Notes under the pieces: generated by a model
Told to the model about the DNA's origin: nothing
The model's input: only the letters and a program-made list of their open reading frames with translations
The model's database searches: none
Shown: positions 15,926-23,666 of the stretch, piece after piece
Layout of the letters: every line of letters starts with the position of its first letter
Position numbering within the stretch: the first letter of the stretch is position 1
Made by a program: the position numbers and the translations under genes
From: an uncultured bacterium
GTDB lineage: Bacteria; Bacillota; Clostridia; Oscillospirales; Ruminococcaceae
Assembly (NCBI GenBank): GCA_905214265.1
Contig: CAJMLQ010000030.1
Coordinates: 1 to 26,548 of the forward strand
Direction of reading: 5' to 3'
DNA length: 26,548 bases

Positions 15926-15957
15926 GAATTTGACAGAGATTGCAGAAACTGACAGAG
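15926..15957 (+). promoter_or_regulatory. Direct repeat, candidate AraC-type activator site
   Basis: GAAnnTGACAGAG occurs twice, at 15926-15938 and 15945-15957, with a period of 19 bp (about two helical turns). It lies some 75-105 nt upstream of the predicted operon start. Tandem sites with this kind of period are typical of AraC-family activators. Confidence 0.5.
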
Positions 15958-15998
15958 GACAAATCTTACTCGTTGGGGCAGCTTCAAAAGATTGCCAG

Positions 15999-16027
15999 TT
16001 GCGTCCCGGGGCGGGAACCGTTATACT
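15999..16027 (+). promoter_or_regulatory. Promoter of the transporter/URO-D operon
   Basis: TTGCGT (15999-16004), 17-nt spacer, TATACT (16022-16027). The -35 match is partial, as expected for an activator-dependent promoter. A hairpin (CGGCGGGA 16046-16053 with TCCCGCCG 16062-16069) follows in the leader. Confidence 0.6.
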
Positions 16028-16110
16028 TAAGGCACATCAGACAACCGGCGGGACGGAAAGCTCCCGCCGCATTACACAACGATCTGCAAAACAGGAAAGG
16101 ATGGTTTTTC

Positions 16111-17799
16111 ATGAAAGGCACGCGTGTATGGAAACCGCTGACGGCAGGAATTCTTTTGATTGCGATGCTGGCTGGCTGCGGGAATACTCCTTCCTCCTCG
16201 GAAAGTTCCGCTTCCCCCTCTTCGACGCCTGCTTCCGGCGCGTCTTCTTCCTCCCAGTCCGAACCCGAGGGACTTCCGAAAATGGACAAAATCACCATCG
16301 CCATGGCGGCGCACCCCAACGTCGAGAATTACGACACCAACTATTTTACCCAGAAAATTATGGAAGACAACGATGTCCAGCTGGAATTTATGCTGCTGCC
16401 GGCGGATCGGAACGACGCTAAGACCAAATTCTCTCTGATGGTCTCCTCCAACTCCCAGCTGCCGGACGTACTGAATCTCAACATCGGGGACATGACCGCC
16501 TTTGATTATGCCTCCAAAGGGGTTTTTGTAGCCCTCAACGATTACTATACTGATCCGGAGCTGGCTCCTAACATCCTTAGCATTGCGGAGGAGGATCGGG
16601 ATTTCATATTCAAATCTCTGGCTCTGCCCGACGGCAACGTGTATTCTCTCTTTAATTACGGTCCCAGCGACTGGAACGCGGCCCGCTACCGCGTCTGGAT
16701 CAATCAGACCTGGTTGGATAAGGTCGGTATGTCCGCTCCCAAGACGACGGAGGAGTACTACCAGACCCTCAAAGCGTTCCTGGACAAGGATGCCAATGGA
16801 AACGGCAAAAAAGACGAGATCGGCATCGTCGGTTCCAAGGACGGCTGGGGACAGCAGCCCTTTGCCTTCCTGATGAATCCCTTTATTTACACCGACCCGA
16901 CCAAAAATTACATCAATGTGGATGAAAACGGCCAGCTTTATGCGGCGTATACCCGTCCTGAGTGGAAGGAGGGCCTGGAGTATCTTTACAAGCTCTGCCA
17001 GGAGGGATTGCTTTCTCCCCTCAGCTTTACCCAGGACTATACCCAACTCTCCGCGCTGGTCAACGTGGAAGGCGGCGTTGCCGGCACTATCGCCAGCGGG
17101 AGTACCAGCACCTTCGGCGAGGAAATCGCCAGTGATATGACTTTGCTGGAACCGCTGCAGGGGCCTTCCGGCACTCAGTACGCTACCTATCTGGCGATTA
17201 TGCCCACCGATTACTGGTACATCACCAAGGACTGTGCCAATCCGGAGCAGGCGTTCCAGCTGGGCGATTATCTGATGAGCTATGACGCCTTTGTGGTGGG
17301 CCGCTACGGCGAGCCGGGCGTGGACTGGACCGATGATCCGGCAGTGTGCGATGAATACCAGGGCACCTATGAGGAGTCGGACGGCATCAAACCCAAGCTG
17401 ATCACTCTTAACAACATCTGGTCGAAGCCTCAAAATAAGCACTGGCAAGGCAGCAATCCCGCGTATCTGTCAGGTACGGATGCCAAGGCGTTTGCTACCA
17501 TTGGCAAAAAGGCCGAGCTGGGCAATGTGACCAACTTCACGCAGATGCACACCCAGCTGTACATCTCTCACATTCCGGAGAATATCATCCCCAAGATCAC
17601 CTATACCGAAGAGGAACGTGAGACGATTGCTGACATGAAGACCAGCATCGACGCTTACGCCTATGACACGGCGGTAGCCTTTATCACCGGCAACAAGCCT
17701 CTTTCCGAATGGGACAGCTACCTTCAGGAGCTGGAAAAGATGGGGCTGGCCGAATACCTGAAGGTTTCTCAGGAAGCCTACGACCGCAGTTACCGCTAA
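16111..17799 (+). CDS. Extracellular solute-binding lipoprotein of an ABC transporter
   Basis: Lipid-anchored receptor of 562 aa that would capture the substrate outside the cell and deliver it to the permeases encoded next. It has a lipoprotein signal peptide with lipobox LAGC (Cys at about residue 26), then a Ser/Pro/Ala-rich flexible linker, then a large family-1 binding domain. Size and the permeases fit the LplA/YtcQ group, whose known members take up oligosaccharides or complex glycans. A calcium-loop-like segment DANGNGKKDE lies at about residue 226-237. ATG 16111 is preceded by AGGAAAGGA; the frame is open 57 codons further upstream but that is promoter DNA. First gene of the operon; the ATPase is not encoded here, as is usual for this transporter group, which shares an MsmK-like ATPase. 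Confidence 0.92.
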   Translation: MKGTRVWKPLTAGILLIAMLAGCGNTPSSSESSASPSSTPASGASSSSQSEPEGLPKMDKITIAMAAHPNVENYDTNYFTQKIMEDNDVQLEFMLLPADRNDAKTKFSLMVSSNSQLPDVLNLNIGDMTAFDYASKGVFVALNDYYTDPELAPNILSIAEEDRDFIFKSLALPDGNVYSLFNYGPSDWNAARYRVWINQTWLDKVGMSAPKTTEEYYQTLKAFLDKDANGNGKKDEIGIVGSKDGWGQQPFAFLMNPFIYTDPTKNYINVDENGQLYAAYTRPEWKEGLEYLYKLCQEGLLSPLSFTQDYTQLSALVNVEGGVAGTIASGSTSTFGEEIASDMTLLEPLQGPSGTQYATYLAIMPTDYWYITKDCANPEQAFQLGDYLMSYDAFVVGRYGEPGVDWTDDPAVCDEYQGTYEESDGIKPKLITLNNIWSKPQNKHWQGSNPAYLSGTDAKAFATIGKKAELGNVTNFTQMHTQLYISHIPENIIPKITYTEEERETIADMKTSIDAYAYDTAVAFITGNKPLSEWDSYLQELEKMGLAEYLKVSQEAYDRSYR

Positions 17800-17811
17800 C
17801 CATCTGCTGGA

Positions 17812-17841
17812 CCGGAGCAGCCGCGAAAGCGGCGGCTCCGG
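17812..17841 (+). other. Intercistronic GAAA-tetraloop hairpin
   Basis: A 13-bp stem with one mismatch (CCGGAGCAGCCGC with GCGGCGGCTCCGG) closed by GAAA, and no T-run, so it is not a terminator. It sits between the binding protein and the first permease and probably protects the 3' end of a processed binding-protein message, giving more receptor than permease. Confidence 0.6.
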
Positions 17842-17869
17842 CCTGACGTCAGAGAGGAGTTGACCCCGC

Positions 17870-18817
17870 TTGAAGCAGTCCTTGCGGCTGGAGCGGAGCT
17901 GGGCGCAGCGGTTCCGCAGGGACTACCTGTCCCGCTGGCAGCTGTACCTGTTCCTGCTTTTGCCGGTAATCTACCTGATTTTATTTGACTACATCCCAAT
18001 GGCGGGTGCACAGATCGCGTTTCGGAAATTTGACTTCCGGTACGGCATCTGGCACAGCCCCTGGGTAGGCTTGGAAAATTTTAAACGGTTTTTCGATTCC
18101 TATCAGTTTTGGGATATCCTGTACAATACGCTCTTTTTGTCGATTTACGGGCTGGCCGTTTCGTTTCCACTGCCTATTATTTTGGCGCTGCTGCTCAACT
18201 CCTTTCCGGGAGTCCGCTTTAAAAAAGTGGTCCAGACCGTTTCGTATGTTCCCCACTTTATCTCCACGGTGGTGGTCGTCGGTATGCTGATGCAGGTGTT
18301 CAACCCCCGCACGGGCGCCGTAGGCAACCTCTACAGCCTGTTTACAGGCAGCGTCATGAAGGACATTTTCGCCAGTCCTGCTGCGTTTCCGCACCTGTAC
18401 GTCTGGTCCGGCGTCTGGCAGGGCATCGGATGGAGCAGCATCATTTACATCGCCGCTTTAAGCAGCGTGGACGCCGAGCTCCACGAGGCTGCCCAGATTG
18501 ACGGAGCAAGCCGGTTCCGCCGGGTGCTCCATATCGACCTGCCTTCTATCCTACCCACTGCCACGATCATGTTGATCCTGTCCGCGGGCCGGGTGATGAG
18601 CGTGGGATTCGAAAAGGTGTTTTTGATGCAGAACAGCCTGAACATCGGCGCCAGCGAAGTGATCTCCACCTATGTCTATAAAGTGGGTATGGTGATCGGA
18701 ACCGGGGATTATTCTTTCGCCACAGCCATCGGACTGTTTAATTCTGTCGTCAATTTCTGTTTGCTGGTGCTGGTCAATTTCATCTCGAAAAAGCTCAGCG
18801 AAACGAGTTTATGGTGA
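17870..18817 (+). CDS. ABC transporter permease, LplB type
   Basis: Inner-membrane permease of 315 aa with six predicted helices, beginning at about residue 24 (LYLFLLLPVIYLILFDYIPM). The cytoplasmic EAA loop that contacts the ATPase is EAAQIDGASRFRRVLHIDLP at about residues 206-225. Sequence style matches the LplB/YtcP-adjacent sugar permeases (IPMAGAQIAFRKFDF). Translation starts at TTG 17870, with GAGGAG about 10 nt upstream; no in-frame ATG fits. It forms a heterodimer with the next gene product, which begins 19 nt downstream. Confidence 0.92.
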   Translation: MKQSLRLERSWAQRFRRDYLSRWQLYLFLLLPVIYLILFDYIPMAGAQIAFRKFDFRYGIWHSPWVGLENFKRFFDSYQFWDILYNTLFLSIYGLAVSFPLPIILALLLNSFPGVRFKKVVQTVSYVPHFISTVVVVGMLMQVFNPRTGAVGNLYSLFTGSVMKDIFASPAAFPHLYVWSGVWQGIGWSSIIYIAALSSVDAELHEAAQIDGASRFRRVLHIDLPSILPTATIMLILSAGRVMSVGFEKVFLMQNSLNIGASEVISTYVYKVGMVIGTGDYSFATAIGLFNSVVNFCLLVLVNFISKKLSETSLW

Positions 18818-18836
18818 TCGAAAGGAGGGAAAACTG

Positions 18837-19754
18837 ATGATCGGTGCAAAGCCGTCCCACCGTTCTTCGCGGGTGCGCAGCTCCCGGGCGGACCGGATCT
18901 ACTATACCATATCCGGCGTGTTGCTCGGGATCCTGCTGATTTTGGTCGCCTATCCCATTTTGTTTGTCCTGTCCGCCTCCTTTTCCTCCGGCAATGCGGT
19001 GGCTACCGGAAAGGTGTTGCTCTGGCCGGTGGAATTCAGCCTGGAGGGGTACCGGGCTGTGTTCCGGAACCCCAATATCGTGCAGGCTTTTGGCAATACT
19101 GTGCTCTATACCGTGGTGGGAACCGCTATCAACGTGGCCATGGTGATGATCGCCGCCTATCCGCTGTCCCGCCGGGACCTGAAGGGACGGGGCGTCCTGA
19201 CATTTCTCTTTACGTTTACGATGTTTTTCAGCGGGGGCATGATCCCCTCCTATATCCAGATTCTGCGGCTGGGCCTGATGAACAGTATCGGGGCCATGGT
19301 TCTGCCGGGTGCGCTGTCGGTCTACAATATGATCGTCGCCCGGACCTTTATCCAGTCCAATATCCCCTATGACCTCTTTGAGGCAGCCAGCATCGACGGC
19401 TGCAACGATGCCAAGTACTTTTTTTCCATGGTGCTGCCGCTCTCCAAGGCGGTCATCGCGGTCATTGCACTGTTTTCGGCAGTGGGGCACTGGAATTCCT
19501 ACTTCAGTGCAATGATCTACCTCAACGACCGGGAGAAATTCCCGTTGCAGATTATTTTGCGGGAAATTCTGATCATGAACAAGGTGGATCTTTCCATGGT
19601 CATGGATCCGGAGATGCAGATCGCTCTGGCCCATACCGCCGACGTGCTGAAATATTCCCTTATCGTGGTGGCTACGGTGCCGATTCTGGTGGTTTATCCC
19701 TTCGTCCAGAAATATTTTGTAAAAGGCGTCATGATCGGCTCCATTAAGGGCTGA
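18837..19754 (+). CDS. ABC transporter permease, LplC type (carbohydrate permease)
   Basis: Second inner-membrane permease, 305 aa, six predicted helices starting at about residue 25 (SGVLLGILLILVAYPILFVL). EAA loop EAASIDGCNDAKYFFSMVLP is at about residues 182-201. The family-typical pattern FFSGGMIPSYI and the C-terminal YFVKGVMIGSIKG are both present, the latter being close to the ending of LplC/YesQ-type permeases. ATG 18837 has AAAGGAGG 7 nt upstream. It overlaps no neighbour; 21 nt separate it from the glycohydrolase gene. Confidence 0.92.
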   Translation: MIGAKPSHRSSRVRSSRADRIYYTISGVLLGILLILVAYPILFVLSASFSSGNAVATGKVLLWPVEFSLEGYRAVFRNPNIVQAFGNTVLYTVVGTAINVAMVMIAAYPLSRRDLKGRGVLTFLFTFTMFFSGGMIPSYIQILRLGLMNSIGAMVLPGALSVYNMIVARTFIQSNIPYDLFEAASIDGCNDAKYFFSMVLPLSKAVIAVIALFSAVGHWNSYFSAMIYLNDREKFPLQIILREILIMNKVDLSMVMDPEMQIALAHTADVLKYSLIVVATVPILVVYPFVQKYFVKGVMIGSIKG

Positions 19755-19775
19755 CGTCCGGAAAGGTGAAGTAGT

Positions 19776-21122
19776 ATGCTCAAGGAACAAAAATGGATTC
19801 GATATGCCAATGCCCTTGGCGTGGATTGGAAGGAAAGCTGGGAGGAGGGCCGCGACGTCGAATACCTGAAGGACGTCTGCACTGCGGTGGCCGAGGCGGC
19901 GCGCTCCCACGATGTGGAGGATCTGGCGCATTTGATCGGAGAAAAGCTCCGCACGGCGCCGATGCGGCCCGACTATCTCTATAGCGAGCCGGACGATTTC
20001 ACCTCGATCCGGGCGGCTCGGCCCAAAATCACCCCGAAGCTGCCGCCGTTTCAACCAGACCGGTACCGGGATCAGCTAGAGGGTGCCTGGATCGGTCGTA
20101 TCGCCGGATGTCTGCTGGGCAAGCCCACAGAGGGGTTCAAACGCTGTCAGATTCAGGCAATTTTGCAGTATACTGGCGACAAGCCGCTGTCCCGCTATAT
20201 TGCTCGTGCTTCTCTGCCGGAGGATTTTGCCAAGACCCAGGGCCTCAATCCCGAATGGTTTGAAAACCGCTTCTGGATCGACCGTCTGGAGGGGGCGGCT
20301 CCGGTGGACGACGACACCAATTATACCGTGTTTACCCTGAAACTCATCGAAAATTACGGTCGGGAATTCACCCCTGACGACGTGCTGGAAGGCTGGATGG
20401 GCTGGATCCCCATGTTTTCCACCTGCACGGCGGAGCGGGTCGCCTACCGCAACGCCGCCGCCGGGATGCTGCCGCCTCTTACTGCGGTCTATCAGAACCC
20501 CTACCGGGAGCGGATCGGCGCGCAAATCCGCGGCGACCTGTTCGGCTATATCTGCCCAGGGGATCCAGAATTGGCGGCGGAATATGCCTGGCGGGATGCC
20601 AGCATCTCCCATGTCCACAACGGCATCTACGGGGAAATGTTCATTGCTGCTATGATCGCCGCTGCTGCCGTCACCGATGACGAACAGGCCATTCTGGATG
20701 CTGGACTGGCTCAGATTCCAGAAAAATGTCGTCTGCGCCGGGATATCGACGCAGTCCGCAGCTGGCACCGGGAAGGGCTTTCCGAGACCGCCGTCATGGA
20801 CCGCATCCACACTCTTTATAACGAATACGACGCCCATGAGTGGTGCCACACCATATCCAATGCCATGATCGTGGTAATGGCGCTGCTCTACTGCGGGAAG
20901 GATCTAGGCAAAGCCATCTGCCTGGCGGTGGAGTCGGCCTTTGACACCGACTGCAACGGCGCTACCATCGGCTCCATCGTCGGCATCATGGTAGGGAAGG
21001 CCGGAATCGACCCCTATTGGTACGAAACCTTCCACAGCCGCCTTTTCACCACCATCGTCGGCTATACCGACGTGACGGTGGAGCAGCTGGCCCAGCGGAC
21101 CCACCAACTGGTGCAGCCTTGA
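19776..21122 (+). CDS. ADP-ribosylglycohydrolase-family enzyme
   Basis: Cytoplasmic, metal-dependent hydrolase of 448 aa. The family's Mg-binding motifs are clear: AGCLLGKP near residue 110, V-D-D-D-T with Asp178-180, HNGIYGEMF near 288, and D390-T-D-C-N-G-A near the C-terminus. About 95 residues precede the catalytic domain, longer than in simple family members. Characterised relatives remove ADP-ribose from proteins (DraG, ARH), but many members lie in catabolic operons (for example E. coli yegU beside a nucleoside transporter and a sugar kinase) and probably cut small N- or O-glycosides. Its position after two sugar permeases and before two URO-D-like genes supports a catabolic role, cleaving the imported substrate. 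ATG 19776 has AAAGGTG upstream. A product name beyond the family level would be a guess. Confidence 0.88.
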   Translation: MLKEQKWIRYANALGVDWKESWEEGRDVEYLKDVCTAVAEAARSHDVEDLAHLIGEKLRTAPMRPDYLYSEPDDFTSIRAARPKITPKLPPFQPDRYRDQLEGAWIGRIAGCLLGKPTEGFKRCQIQAILQYTGDKPLSRYIARASLPEDFAKTQGLNPEWFENRFWIDRLEGAAPVDDDTNYTVFTLKLIENYGREFTPDDVLEGWMGWIPMFSTCTAERVAYRNAAAGMLPPLTAVYQNPYRERIGAQIRGDLFGYICPGDPELAAEYAWRDASISHVHNGIYGEMFIAAMIAAAAVTDDEQAILDAGLAQIPEKCRLRRDIDAVRSWHREGLSETAVMDRIHTLYNEYDAHEWCHTISNAMIVVMALLYCGKDLGKAICLAVESAFDTDCNGATIGSIVGIMVGKAGIDPYWYETFHSRLFTTIVGYTDVTVEQLAQRTHQLVQP

Positions 21123-21146
21123 TCCGTGGCGGGAGGAAATATCTCT

Positions 21147-22229
21147 ATGAAACAATTTGGTCCCTTACGGGAAGTTTTGGAATATTTGGAGCGGGAATTG
21201 GATGCCAAGGCCATCGCCGCAGCTCACAGCCGAGTGGCTGGATGTCTTTCCCGGGGAGAACCGGGCGTCTGCGTCTCCCAGTGCCTAGCGGAACCTGCCG
21301 CGCTTCCCTTTGCCCGCCGCACTCTGGAAGAAGGCTCCCGGGACCTTTCCGTGATGCTCTATAATGAGCTGGTGGGGGTCTGCAATACCATAGCCCGCAG
21401 CGGGCCGGATGCGATTCCTTCCATCCGACCCAATTACGGCACCGGCATCCTGCCATCGTTGTTCGGGGCAAAAAGCCGGTATTTAAATCCAAATGAGCTT
21501 CCCTGGAGCGATCCGGTGAACCCGGAGGACCTGGCGGCCTATGCGGACCGTGAAACGGCCCCACTGGACGCCGGGTACGGCAGCCGTGTTTTTGAAACCT
21601 ATTCTTTTTTTGACGAAATGCTGGCCCCCTACCCCAACGTAAAGCGCTGTGTCCCCTATGCCCATGCGGACCTGCAGGGGCCTTTCGACGTGCTGCACCT
21701 GTTGTGCGGCGATCAGGTGTATTACGATCTGTATGACGATCCAGAACAGATTCACGCCCTATTGGATGTCATTACCCGGACCTACATCGCCCTGTTGCGG
21801 CGGATGCTGCCCTATGCTGGGGCCGGCCCGAAGGGCTGCTGTTATCACTGGAACACCCTTTACCCTGGCCAGGCGGTGATCCGGGATGACAGCGCGGTCA
21901 CTCTGGGTCGGGAGCACTACCTGGAATTTTCTCTGCCTTATATCCGCCAAATCATTGAGGCCCTGGGCGGGGCGTCGGTGCATTACTGCGGAGCGGATGC
22001 CGTATGGCTGCCGGACCTGCTGAAAACAGAGGGCCTGCGCGGTCTGAATTTCGGATTCGTTCCCGGTATGGAGGACCGCTACGGCTTGACCTTACTGGAC
22101 CGGGCCATTGCCCTGCGGGAGGACAGACCCATTGCACTGGTCTCCTACCCGCTTTCTCAGGAGGATTTTGAGACTCTGCGCCGGGACGAAACCCGGAAGC
22201 GTGTTACCTGCTCCATTTTGGGAGCATAA
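21147..22229 (+). CDS. Uroporphyrinogen-decarboxylase-family protein (copy 1, divergent)
   Basis: A 360-aa TIM-barrel protein of the URO-D/methyltransferase superfamily. Visible hallmarks are the YDDPEQIHALLDVITRTYIALL helix (shortened: residues about 200-220) and the metal-type motif H279-Y-C281-G near the end of the barrel. The second Cys that completes the zinc site in MtaA/MtbA-type methyltransferases is not found in the usual place; a Cys (KRVTCSIL) lies near the C-terminus. It is not a heme-pathway HemE: context and motifs are wrong. It could be a methyltransferase or a carbon-skeleton enzyme for the imported compound. ATG 21147 is chosen for GGGAGGA about 10 nt upstream; a GTG at 21126 lies before that site. 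Distinct from copy 2, so not a recent duplication. Confidence 0.8.
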   Translation: MKQFGPLREVLEYLERELDAKAIAAAHSRVAGCLSRGEPGVCVSQCLAEPAALPFARRTLEEGSRDLSVMLYNELVGVCNTIARSGPDAIPSIRPNYGTGILPSLFGAKSRYLNPNELPWSDPVNPEDLAAYADRETAPLDAGYGSRVFETYSFFDEMLAPYPNVKRCVPYAHADLQGPFDVLHLLCGDQVYYDLYDDPEQIHALLDVITRTYIALLRRMLPYAGAGPKGCCYHWNTLYPGQAVIRDDSAVTLGREHYLEFSLPYIRQIIEALGGASVHYCGADAVWLPDLLKTEGLRGLNFGFVPGMEDRYGLTLLDRAIALREDRPIALVSYPLSQEDFETLRRDETRKRVTCSILGA

Positions 22230-22257
22230 TTTTGCGCAAAGAAGGGAAGTGGAGGCC

Positions 22258-23415
22258 ATGACCTCTCGGGAAAGGCTTGCCGCCGTTCTGCGCGGTCAGC
22301 CAACGGACTGCGTGCCAGTGTCGCCGGACACCTCCAACATGATACCAGCCAGGATGACCGGGAAGAGCTTTATCGACCTGTATCTCTATGAAGAGATCCC
22401 CATGTGGCAGGCGTATATCCGGTGTGTCAAGCATTTTGGGTTCGACGCACTGATGGACGGCAGCCTGCCGGTGCTTTTTGACGACCTGGATGCTGATCAG
22501 CTGGAGCAGCAGGAGTACATCGTCCATGAAGATGACCGGCAGATTATCACCCGGCGGGCGCGGTCAGCCGGAGGAAAGCTCTTCTGGGGCGATACCGCGC
22601 GGATCTACACCCACGACAATCCTCCGGCCAACACCCACTATCAGACCCTGGGCTTGGATGAAACGCCGCTTACCTGGCGGCGGGTTGTCAAGCGCAGCAG
22701 TTATCCCACCGGAGAAGCCCTCCTGCGGCTGGCAAAGGAGGAGATGGGAGACCATGGCCTTATCGGCGTGACCTGCGGGACCAGCCTTCTGGTTAACAGT
22801 GAACGTGCGGTCTATGACTACTTTGACAATCCCGAAAAGTATATTCAGCGCCGGGATCAGAAGCTGGAGTACTATGTCAAGCGATTCGAGCGGCTGATGA
22901 GCCTGGAGGAAAAACCGGATTTTATCTGCACCGGTGGTTCCGGCTCTTTGATTTTCCAGACGGTGGAGATGTTCCGGGAGCTGGCCCTCCCCATTGTACA
23001 GACCATCACCCGGCTTTGCAAGGAAAACGGCGTACCCTCGCATGTTCACTGCTGCGGCCCGGAGGCCGAGATGGTAAAAATCTGTGCGGAGGAAACCGAT
23101 CTGACAGTGATCGATCCGCTGGAGCTGCCGCCCATGGGCAACTGCACTCTGCGGGAAATGAAAAAGCTCTACGGCCAGAGGCTGGTGCTGAAGGGAAACC
23201 TTCACACCACCGATGTCATGCTGATGGGAACTCCCGAACAGGTGGCCGCCGCCAGTCGGCAGGCCATCGACGACGCGGCGGAAGGCGGAAAGTTTATCCT
23301 TTCCACCGGCGACCAGTGCGGAAGAGATACGCCGGACGAAAATCTTTTCGCTATGATCGAAACCGCCCGTACCTATGGCCAATACCCCTTATCCCGCAAA
23401 TCTCCGGCTGTTTGA
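22258..23415 (+). CDS. Uroporphyrinogen-decarboxylase-family protein (copy 2, MtaA/CmuA-like)
   Basis: A 385-aa member of the URO-D superfamily starting SRERLAAVLRGQPTDCVPVSP, the classic N-terminus of the group. Residues H264-C-C266-G and C354 (GDQCGRDTPDENL) match the His-x-Cys plus Cys zinc ligands of methylcobamide:CoM methyltransferases such as MtaA, where zinc activates a thiol acceptor. The substrate-side GGSGSLIF motif is also present. It may therefore transfer a methyl group, but no corrinoid protein or corrinoid-activating enzyme is encoded in the window. The start is ATG 22258 with GTGGAGG 4-10 nt upstream; the upstream open frame overlaps copy 1. Last gene of the operon, followed by a strong terminator. 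Confidence 0.85.
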   Translation: MTSRERLAAVLRGQPTDCVPVSPDTSNMIPARMTGKSFIDLYLYEEIPMWQAYIRCVKHFGFDALMDGSLPVLFDDLDADQLEQQEYIVHEDDRQIITRRARSAGGKLFWGDTARIYTHDNPPANTHYQTLGLDETPLTWRRVVKRSSYPTGEALLRLAKEEMGDHGLIGVTCGTSLLVNSERAVYDYFDNPEKYIQRRDQKLEYYVKRFERLMSLEEKPDFICTGGSGSLIFQTVEMFRELALPIVQTITRLCKENGVPSHVHCCGPEAEMVKICAEETDLTVIDPLELPPMGNCTLREMKKLYGQRLVLKGNLHTTDVMLMGTPEQVAAASRQAIDDAAEGGKFILSTGDQCGRDTPDENLFAMIETARTYGQYPLSRKSPAV

Positions 23416-23420
23416 CAGCG

Positions 23421-23457
23421 AAGCGGACGGCGCCGTTGCTGGCGCCGTCCGCTTTTT
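23421..23457 (+). terminator. Terminator of the transporter/URO-D operon
   Basis: Perfect 14-bp stem (23421-23434 with 23441-23454), loop GTTGCT, then a T-run. It lies 5 nt after the last stop codon. Confidence 0.95.
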
Positions 23458-23573
23458 CGACTTGTTTTGCAGATTCCCGATTCTGAAAGCCGCCCTCAGC
23501 AAATGCCGGGTCAACCGATGATATTTTCCGCGCTTTTCCGGGGAAGTAAAAGGTGAAGCATTCGCCCCTACCC

Positions 23574-23602
23574 TTGCCCAAACGGGAAAGATGGTGTATG
23601 AT
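23574..23602 (+). promoter_or_regulatory. Promoter of the zinc-ribbon membrane protein gene
   Basis: TTGCCC (23574-23579), 17-nt spacer, TATGAT (23597-23602). It lies within the upstream part of the longest open frame, which argues for the downstream ATG at 23667. Confidence 0.65.
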
Positions 23603-23666
23603 AGAAGAGAAAAGCGCAAATACTGGAAGGGACCCCTTGCTGGGGCTGAAAGGAGCGGCTGAATTC

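Noticed and set aside
16072..17448. 458-aa minus-strand frame opposite the solute-binding protein
   Set aside because: The plus strand carries a lipoprotein with a lipobox; the antisense peptide shows no motif or ribosome site.
18795..20054. 419-aa minus-strand frame over the LplC-type permease
   Set aside because: His/Gln/Asp-rich antisense artefact; the plus frame has the EAA motif and membrane helices.
22108..22257. 50-residue N-terminal extension of URO-D-like copy 2
   Set aside because: It would overlap copy 1 and lies before the ribosome site; family N-terminus begins at SRERL after ATG 22258.
21147..23415. HemE (heme biosynthesis uroporphyrinogen decarboxylase) as the product name for the two URO-D-like genes
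   Set aside because: Catabolic operon context, no other heme genes, and a methyltransferase-type zinc motif in copy 2.
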